Shown here piece by piece: positions 56,149 through 64,000 of a stretch of DNA of 64,000 bases. The position numbers and the translations under genes are program-made. This stretch comes from Erythrophleum ivorense (Eukaryota > Streptophyta > Magnoliopsida > Fabales > Fabaceae): NCBI GenBank assembly GCA_026724425.1, contig JAIUCV010000090.1, positions 1 through 64,000 on the forward strand, read 5' to 3'. Position 1 is the stretch's first letter, and each line of letters opens with the position of its first letter. The notes beneath the pieces were generated by a model. That model did not search any database, had not been told where the DNA came from, and worked only from the letters and a program-made list of their open reading frames with translations.

Positions 56149-59100
56149 TTAATCGTAAGGGTTTCTGAAATTTTTCAAGAGCTCTGGAATGTCATACCCC
56201 AACATATCATCAACTGTCTGCAACATTTTCGGCTTTAGCTTCTCAAACTTGTCGATGTTGTAACCGCTTAGCACCTCCCTGAAATGCTCCACATTTGGAA
56301 AATCTCCTATTGGTAAATGATGCTCTCTTTGTACCTGTTTTCATGCCACACACACACTCATTGGTAAAAGATTCTCAGAATCAAAAATTGCGCTTATTGT
56401 AAGGATCGTTAGAAATTCAAAATCAACCTTTCCAAAGACGTCTTCCAAGTTATCTATTAGTTTCTGTTGAGCTTTGGCTTTTCCCATAATGGCTGGCATC
56501 TCCTTCTTCAAATGGCTGATGATGTATGCATGGATCTTTGCAGCTCTTGCCCGTTTCACAAACTCGTTTATCTGTTTGTTACACAGAAAAACATACAGTT
56601 AGTTCCAATCATATGGGAGGAAGTGAAACTAGGAAGGTTTACACTCACTCGACGATCGCAAGCTTTCTTTGGAATGTCTTTCAAATCAGAGAGAAGGTCT
56701 TCTTGCTCCATTTCAAACAATTCTCTCCCCGTTGGACCAGCCGCAGCTTCGTTTATAGGCTTATCACCGAACGAGCTGCTCAAAGACATCAACACATATA
56801 CTTCAGCTTCAGAAACGCCTTTATGTTAAGCAAAACACTGCCAACAATTTTAAGAAACAGGCACACTTACCCAATGTAGACACGGACTACCTCAGGAGTA
56901 TTGAGAACTTTCCCAAGTGACCACATGAGAGCTCCATATACCCTCATTAGCTATACAAGATATGTAAACATATTAGAACATGGAAAACAATCAAAGGAGT
57001 GTGTAAAGAAGGAACAAAATAAGAATCGATAACAGATTGGGCGTCAACCTGCTGAGTGTCCACTTGGTCAGCCTTATTCAGAACAACGCGGATCTTGTCA
57101 TCATGACCTCGTAAAGATGAAATTACACGCTTGAACTCATCGCTTACATCCAGCTTGTGCGGGTCAAATAGGAGGAGGATGAGATCGCATTTAGAAGCAA
57201 ACCATGATGTAACACCAGTGAATTCGTATGCTCTCTGTGTCCGTTGCTTTTCGCCTGATAAAACTCCAGGAGTGTCGACAAATGTTACATGCTCCAGCAG
57301 CTTCAACAAAGATGAATGGATCAACAGTAATCAGCAAATCAATATAAGCAAAAACAAAGACCAATCTTCATTGGGAAGGATGAGGTTAAACATACAGGGT
57401 GAGGCATCTGAGAACATTCAAACTTTGACAAAAAGGCAGTCCCAAAAGTTGTAAGACCACTGAATGGCATATCTGCTTGAACCGCTACTGTGTTCCCCGG
57501 AATGCTTCTTTCATCAGGTCCAGACTGTGGAACACAATAAACAGATCGAAGTCAACCATCAGAAGAGGTGAAAATGAAGTAATCTAGCTACCATTGTCAA
57601 CCACAGATAGAACTTAAAATGGGTAATATTCAACACAAAAAACATGTGTTTAGCAAAAGATGAAAGATCAACGTTTTAAAGGACTATTACATCCTCCCAC
57701 AAATGAAACCATTGGCAAATTACAAATAAACATACCATGACAACAACAAATCTGTCAGTAGTAGGTTCTGGTCCAATATGAGCTCCTGAAAAAAAAATGA
57801 TAGTTGAAGTTATAAGAGGCTATTTTATGGTTTATCAAGGACTTGTTTATATCTCCTTTGAAAAAAGAAAGGAAACTAGTAAGGCCATAAGGAAAAAGAG
57901 AGGATAAGATGGACAACTTGCCTGGATAACTAGCTTTAAGCAAATGCTTAATGAATGTTGTTTTTCCTGTGGAGTACTGGCCCAGAAGCATTACCATAGG
58001 TTTCGCATCGAAATCACTGTTCGTCTAAGCAAAACACAAGCAAAAAGTTCTCGATATAGTTTACAACTCAATAGTATTTGGAACTTAAATAACATTTATC
58101 CAGAATTATTGTTATGAGTGTACCAATAAGCGACGCCCAACTTACCAACAAAGGGGATACAAAATCGTTAAACCGATAAGCAACTTCAAGGGGCTTCAGC
58201 TTCTGAATGTACAACCTCTTCAGTCCATCGACTATGGATGTTACGGAGGACAGAGAAATCTGAGAACAAGATATTCAGTTTACACAAACTGTAGATGTAT
58301 ATTATTAATACGAAAACAGTTCTTAGAAGCTTAGAAAAATACTTGACAGAAAGTCCAGAAAATATCTTTTTGATTACATAAAAATAAAGACTAGGTAACA
58401 ACGACCATCAAAGATATGTTTACTAAATATAGAAGTATTCTGAAGGCAATAAGTGGTTGGTGGTTAAATCGACTGTTTGGAGCAAAACAAACCTTTTTCG
58501 AAGATTTTGAAGAGAACCAATGAGCTGTAAGTGATGGATCTGCAGCAGGAGTTCCTGAACAGTTTGAAACTAATGAGAATAAAATTACAAAACTTAAACC
58601 GTTAGGTCTAGTACAAAGAGATTCTTTGTACCATTCACATTAGGATCACTCGACTTTGATGAATGCTTCTTCTTCTGCGTGAAATGAACAGTTGTAAGTA
58701 ATAGTTATTTAAATTCGAAAGACAAAAACTGGAAATTGCAGGCCCAATACTAACCGACATTAATACATCGAGACCTTCCATGGTAGGAGGATTCAAAATT
58801 TTGAAATCAACTGCAATTAACCAGAAATGTTTCAAAAACAAGAACAATATATTAATTGTAGAAGCAAGAATAGCCCTACGAAGGTACTATACACTGAGCA
58901 TATTAAGATGAAGACAGCATTTAAGCATGAGTTCGGAAAATAAACCATACCGTCGCTATGAAGGACTTCATGCGATATTTCATGTCCAGTTTGAGCCAAA
59001 GAAACGAGCTACAATGTTGAAAAATAACAACAGATTAGATTCACATGGAATCATGGACATCTAAATGGGAGATGTAGAATGGATCTCAACCTGCATAGCA

Positions 59101-59779
59101 ACAATAAATTCTTTGAAACCAAGATACCCCTGTCTCTTTGAATCTGCAATTGCCCAGACCTATCAGAAAGTCAGAAGAGAAGAAGCATACGCTTCACAGT
59201 TAACATCTTTTAAACAATTGAGAGGAATCAACAAAAGACTAATAAATGCTTTTTGCCAAGTGACCAATTAAACACAACGATATCAGAAACACCAAAAAAT
59301 AATCTATGTAGAGCTTATTGCTTGAGACAAAGGGTATTTATGAATCCATAAAAGCTATGAAATTGAAGCATTTGCTATAGAACTCAATACTATTCAAGCC
59401 ATCATCATATCATCTTCTCTATACTCAAGTGAACTTGTTGAATCACTATAGTGGCCAAAATCAACGGTTTAATAAGATTCCACAAGTAAACCAACGCAAT
59501 CAATTCAACTCGAATCCTTACCTGCTTCAACTCCGGCCGGGGCAAATTCGACATAGAGAAGAACTTGATCGCATCGGCACCAGTAATGCGCCCATCGCCG
59601 TCTGCTCGTTACACCAAACAGAGACGCTCTTAGCGCACAAATTGAATAAGAAAATCGTAGACAGGAGAAGCAGAATAAGAAAAACAAATGAGACCTGAAT
59701 CGGCGAATTCGAACCATTCCTTGTAGATCAACTGATTCTCTTTAGAACAAGAGCCAGCTGCGACGGAATCGATCTCCAT
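56149..59779 (-). CDS. EHD1: EH-domain dynamin-like ATPase EHD1
   Basis: Sixteen exons join in frame to 545 codons, the length I recall for Arabidopsis EHD1: 59779-59695, 59601-59522, 59159-59091, 59008-58951, 58810-58755, 58674-58632, 58554-58493, 58259-58146, 58024-57922, 57785-57736, 57524-57396, 57300-57049, 56950-56871, 56775-56649, 56571-56428 and 56334-56149. The N-terminus is an EH domain with an EF-hand loop (SDGDGRITG). The nucleotide-binding domain has the P-loop GQYSTGKTT, the DTPG motif (VDTPGVLSGEKQ) and NKAD. A helical and coiled part follows. EHD proteins bend membranes during endocytic recycling; plants place the EH domain N-terminally, as here. Intron 9 uses a GC donor (CCAG/GCAAGT). 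No lesion was found. Confidence 0.95.
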
Positions 59780-59983
59780 CTCCGATTGCAAAAATCTCAA
59801 GATGTGCGGATTAACAAACTTCTCAGGTGTGAATCCAGATTTTAGAATTTTCAGGTATCGAAGTTTAAAGGAGAAGGTTAAAAAAAACAAAAAAAAAGTC
59901 CGTTTGTTATACGTGAGATTACGGTTTTCAGAGAAAGCGGGTTCTTCGTCTCGACGGTAAGGAAGGGGAAAGTGATTTGGCAA

Positions 59984-61096
59984 TGCAAGAAACTACCCTA
60001 TATTTTCATAAACTTGCACATTAGCCCCAATACTGCTTGGTTTATCTTAATAACCCACTAATAAAAATTCGAATGTGATAGATTTGCTGTGTCGTCTCAA
60101 TTGTTGCTCTAGGATTTTGATAGCTGCTTGTTGAGGAACAATAAATAGGAGTTCTGAAGAGCATAGCGCGTGCTTGGATAAAGTGATGGTCCGGTAAATA
60201 CTAGAATGGGATATGTTGACAAAAAAATGCTAAATACAAAAGGGAAAAGTATTTACCTTTTGTCAATATGGTAAATACTAAAATGGGGATACGTTGACAA
60301 AATAAAATAATAAGGTAAATAATCCCATATTGACAAAATAAAATATAACTAGGGTTGAACCCACGCCCATGTACGGATTGATGGTTTCTGAATTTGTATT
60401 GGGGATAATGTGTTATATGTATATTGTATACTGAATGGTGAATGGTTTATTTACCCATGGTGCAACAAAAACTATAAAGTCAAAACTAATTTTAAATTCT
60501 GGTTTATTTTTTTCTAAAAAAAAAATGATAAATTTTATGAATTACCATAGACATGTAAATGTTTTGTTTCTGAGATTCCACAGCAATACATTAATTTATA
60601 CTCAAGAAACTTCCAAATTCATTTGAAATCTTGTTAGTAAAGTGACTAAAACATGAATTTGGAGAATATTGGAGAATATTGAATAGAATACAGAATACTT
60701 TCTCAATACAGAATAATTTCAAACAGAGTATTGAGAGGTAATATGAATCAGTACACAGACTACAAATCAGAGTTCTCATAAATTTACGATTGAGAACTGG
60801 AGGATATTGAATAGATAGTTAACCTGATAACAAGTTCAAAATCATAAAACAAAGATAACTACAAATACATTAAATCTAATATACTGTAAGATCACTCGTT
60901 CAACACTTTGAATATATCACAATATCGACGTATAAAGAACAAATAAGATGATTTACAGTGATACCAAAACAAAACAAAAAAATTATGAGAAAATATTAGA
61001 TTTTACAAAGCCTCTCTGCGTACACTGTACACATATAGCAACATCATCCAACAAGGAGGGCAAAACTTTGAGAGCTATTATGATCCAAAGAATGAT
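59984..61096. other. Intergenic DNA between EHD1 and the DUF3537 gene
   Basis: AT-rich. 60185-60370 holds repeated and inverted pieces of GGTAAATACTAAAATGGGGATA-type sequence around TTGACAAAATAAAAT, possibly a small decayed element. No gene is seen. Confidence 0.5.
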
Positions 61097-63174
61097 TCAA
61101 GAAATTCCAATAGTCTTACCCAAAAGCCAGAGAACAAGCGACATTTCGATTCCGAAGATTGTATGGAGAGTACCTCTATCGAGTGTAAACCCAAACACGG
61201 TGATTCCAGCTTTGTTGTTCTCAAAGTAATTCACTACAAAATCAAACAAAAGTTTTTGCCAAGATAAGAAGATATGAGATTTGGTTGATGCAGAGGCATA
61301 TATGTAAATATACGTACTACGTACCTAGAGCTTGGCGTTTTTGGAATGATATGGTGCTATAAGCATAAGCAGGGATGAGATTGTTGTTATCGAAATCATC
61401 TTCTTCCTCTCCATAATCCTCACTGTCGTCTGTATCTCCAGTATCAACATCTGTTGGATAGAATCCGTGTCCGCTTGCTCTATCAACTAGCCTTGGAGTC
61501 TCTCCATCAACTGTCTCAAAGGATTCAATCGTGGCGCAGACATGCCACTTGGCAGCAAGGCAAGTCACCGCCTGAGCCTTGTGTGTGATCTTTGAGGCAC
61601 TTCGTAGTAGAATAAGCAGCGCAATGACCATTGTCATGGAACATAGCTGAGACGAGCACAATAAGAAACAAAGAGTGAGCAAATGGTAAAAAAGAAGCAT
61701 AATTTATCATCAAGATTCATCAAACTCACTGCAAGTTCTCCAGCTCTGTAGATATTCAATTCAGCATAGGCCTTAGTGGTAATAAGCAGAGAGTAAAACT
61801 GACTGCCAGTGACAAGTATCAAAGAGAACAATATGAAAGTTCTGTATCTGTGGCTGATGATTCTCAGGTGACGTCTGATACGGAGATGTTCAGACAAGAT
61901 GGAGCCAACGTCTGAATCCATTTGAAAAACCTGAGCAAAGTCTTGGAGTCTAAGGATCTGGAGATGGCAGATGAGACGGAAGAGGACACAAACCAGGAAG
62001 ATCACGGTCGTACGGTATAGCCACGAGCAGAGTTCCATCAGACACGCGACTGTATCGCTCAAGATAACATTGCCGAGGAAAGGAATCTGAGAAGCCCCTG
62101 AAGCGTACCACCATATCTTGTATGAGCTCATCGCTAAGAAGCAAGGAGTCACGAAGTAGGAAAGAATCTTAAGCGATCGCTGCATAGCCAAAAAGAGTTT
62201 TGTGATTTTAAGTCATAATTCATAAAACATGGCTATGTGCTAGTTCATTAAAGAAAGCAAAACATTGTAATGCTTGTGGAGCAAGTAAAAACAGGTTTTT
62301 CAAGATTGTTTACATCACCGTAGAAGATTTGTGGGAAGCCCAAGATTTATTGCTTCTGGATTTAGATCCAAGGGGGTTTCAAATCTTCTAGCTTCAGATT
62401 GTTCTGTAGCTAAATTGGTTTCCAGTATTTCATTTGATCTACCTATAGTGCCACATGATATTGGAAGGATCCAAAATTTTCTACAGAAAACGACAGATTC
62501 AAACTTTTCGGATCGACGTCTAGGAAGAAACCAATCCTCGTGAGCTATTTCAAATTTTCAATCATTAAGGACCCCAAAGTTCCCAAAACCGACAATCGAT
62601 AACCCAAATTCAAATTGGAAATGATAATCGGAGAAGGAACGAAACTCTGATTTCCAGAAACCAATCAAGGAGGCGAAATTCGAAACGGAATCGGTAATGA
62701 GCAAAATTAAAAAAAAAAAAAAAAAAAAAAACTCACGTTGAGCTGATTGGTGTAGCCTCGCCGGACAGTCTCGCTCTCGTCCCAAAGCTTATCGAAGAAG
62801 AGGAAGCGCCGGAGACCATACTTGCTGACGAATCTGGAGAGACAGAGGAAAGAGAGGGCAGCGAAGCTGCTGAGAGAAAGCTGGACCACCGAATCGTACG
62901 GCCTCGAGTGATGGCTATCGCAGTCAGCGCAAGCGAGCATGAAGTGAGACGTCGCCGGAACCACGATCGTGAATACGACAAACATCGACCAAGAGAGAAC
63001 CGCCGTCCAAGGGCTCGACTGATCCACGCACATCCATCTCAGATATTTCCGGAAACTATGGAGCTCGTCCTGCGCGTGCGACACGGAACGCGTGAACTTG
63101 TTTTCGCGGTTAATCAGCGGCTCTCGTCGTCCTCCGTCGCCTCCTGCTGCGGTTCCGATGTCGATGTCCGCCAT
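61097..63174 (-). CDS. DUF3537 multi-pass membrane protein (At3g20300-like)
   Basis: Four exons (63174-62737, 62179-61730, 61646-61325, 61233-61097) join to 448 codons, near the roughly 450 of the Arabidopsis gene. The product starts MADIDIGTAAGGDGG and has a short polar N-terminus (EPLINRENKFTRSVSH). About seven hydrophobic helices follow (for example AVLSWSMFVVFTIVVPATSHF, YRTTVIFLVCVLFRLICHL, TFILFSLILVTGSQFYSLLI, SMTMVIALLILLR), then an acidic loop (DTDDSEDYGEEEDDFDNNN) and a last helix (FGIEMSLVLWLLGKTIGIS). The family is plant-specific; biochemical function is not established, and older annotations as a ligand-gated channel rest on weak similarity. Start is the first Met, in CCATGG context on the minus strand. 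An A-run in intron 1 (62708-62730) is length-variable in type. Confidence 0.9.
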
Positions 63175-63216
63175 GGACGATCGCTCGGAGAATTCAAAAA
63201 GGCTGCGAGAAATTAG

Positions 63217-64000
63217 ACCAGAGGCTCTGTTTTTGTTTTTAGTTTTTGTTTTTTTGTTTTTCCAAATATAATTTATTTCAGCTATTGATGATGACGCGGT
63301 TAGATGAACAAGGCAGAATCAAGAATAGCTAAACTTGTTAAGGTTATTTATATAGGATCCCTGTTAACGTGGCATTTGACAACCATATAAGTATAAAACT
63401 AATTGTGCTTTATTACTAGTATGTCATAAAAATGTATATGTGTACTATTGGACTGTATTACTTCGTCGAAATACAGATTTGTGGTCATGCGACAATCATG
63501 ATTTTGACAATCACGTATTCACGGGGTATTGCTGATAAATTACTTTTATCATCAAAAATTTAGGTAAATTGTAGATCTTTGTTATCAATTAGAAATAAAG
63601 TCTTCCATCAAAATATCTTTGTTTTTAGAATGTATCATAATATTATTGTGCACTACGGATTAACCAGATTTTATACATTTGTAATACTAGTAATTATATA
63701 CGGCAGAATTATGTAAATAAATTATAGATAGTTAATTTATGTATAAAAAATAAAATTATTTTATGTTACTATTCGTAACAATTGGACTCATTTTGTAGAT
63801 TTTTGTAAGGACTGACTAACCAAATTTTAATTATTATCCATTTTTCGGCGGAAAATATACGTGGCAATAAAAAGTATTCGAAAAACATTAAATGAGGCAA
63901 GAATACAAGATGCTAGTGAACAGATGGTCGGCCCCACATTGACATGTGATGTGTAAAATTAGCCGTAGATTACGCAAATAACCGTAGCTACGGCGCCACG
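63217..64000. other. Upstream region of the DUF3537 gene; no gene seen
   Basis: A T-rich leader (63220-63260) followed by AT-rich DNA. It presumably includes the promoter; no further gene or repeat end was recognised. Confidence 0.6.

Overview
The window is nuclear DNA of a flowering plant of the mustard family (Brassicaceae). Genes are split by GT-AG introns and flanked by UTR-like pyrimidine tracts. The host genes match Arabidopsis single-copy loci: pantothenate kinase 2 (PANK2), an RRP40-like exosome gene remnant, the MRC/PII1 starch-initiation coiled-coil gene, the chloroplast outer-membrane kinase KOC1, a PHD-finger gene, the dynamin-like ATPase EHD1, and a DUF3537 membrane protein. All assignments rest on my reading of the translated sequence and memory of these families. 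No database search was run.

Layout. (1) 1-5123: decayed Ty3/gypsy (Tekay-type) retrotransposon whose two LTRs face each other around a deleted gag-pol on the minus strand. (2) 5735-16060: KAONASHI-like Mutator element (KI-MULE) copy 1, carrying a DUF1985/ULP1-protease gene (+), a MULE transposase (-), a small GRF-type zinc-finger/coiled-coil gene (+) and long non-coding tails dense in a short motif. (3) 16113-31283: genes of Arabidopsis chromosome-4 type. These are an RRP40 3' remnant, an intact 21-exon PANK2 (-) with a TRIM element in an intron, a large inverted duplication of the 5' part of PANK2, two pieces of MRC, and a broken KOC1 (-). (4) 32858-51570: KI-MULE copy 2, same orientation, split by an 8.5-kb Tekay element (36905-45399) with LTRs, primer-binding site, polypurine tract and a 5-bp target duplication (ATAAA). 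(5) 51862-63174: genes of Arabidopsis chromosome-3 type (At3g20280-At3g20300 order). These are the PHD gene (+), a Sadhu-like retroposon, EHD1 (-, 16 exons, 545 codons) and the DUF3537 gene (-, 4 exons). (6) 63175-64000: AT-rich upstream DNA.

The gene complement reads as two unrelated syntenic blocks joined at KI-MULE copy 2. Two direct KI-MULE copies bracket the chromosome-4-type block, in which only PANK2 keeps a full reading frame. That suggests either TE-mediated transposition of the segment or ectopic exchange between MULE copies. The strongest candidate for an undescribed system is the KI-MULE itself: two auxiliary genes plus many copies of a motif near GGTAGAYTTRTT confined to its non-coding parts. 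This resembles the logic of VANDAL anti-silencing systems, but the link is inference.
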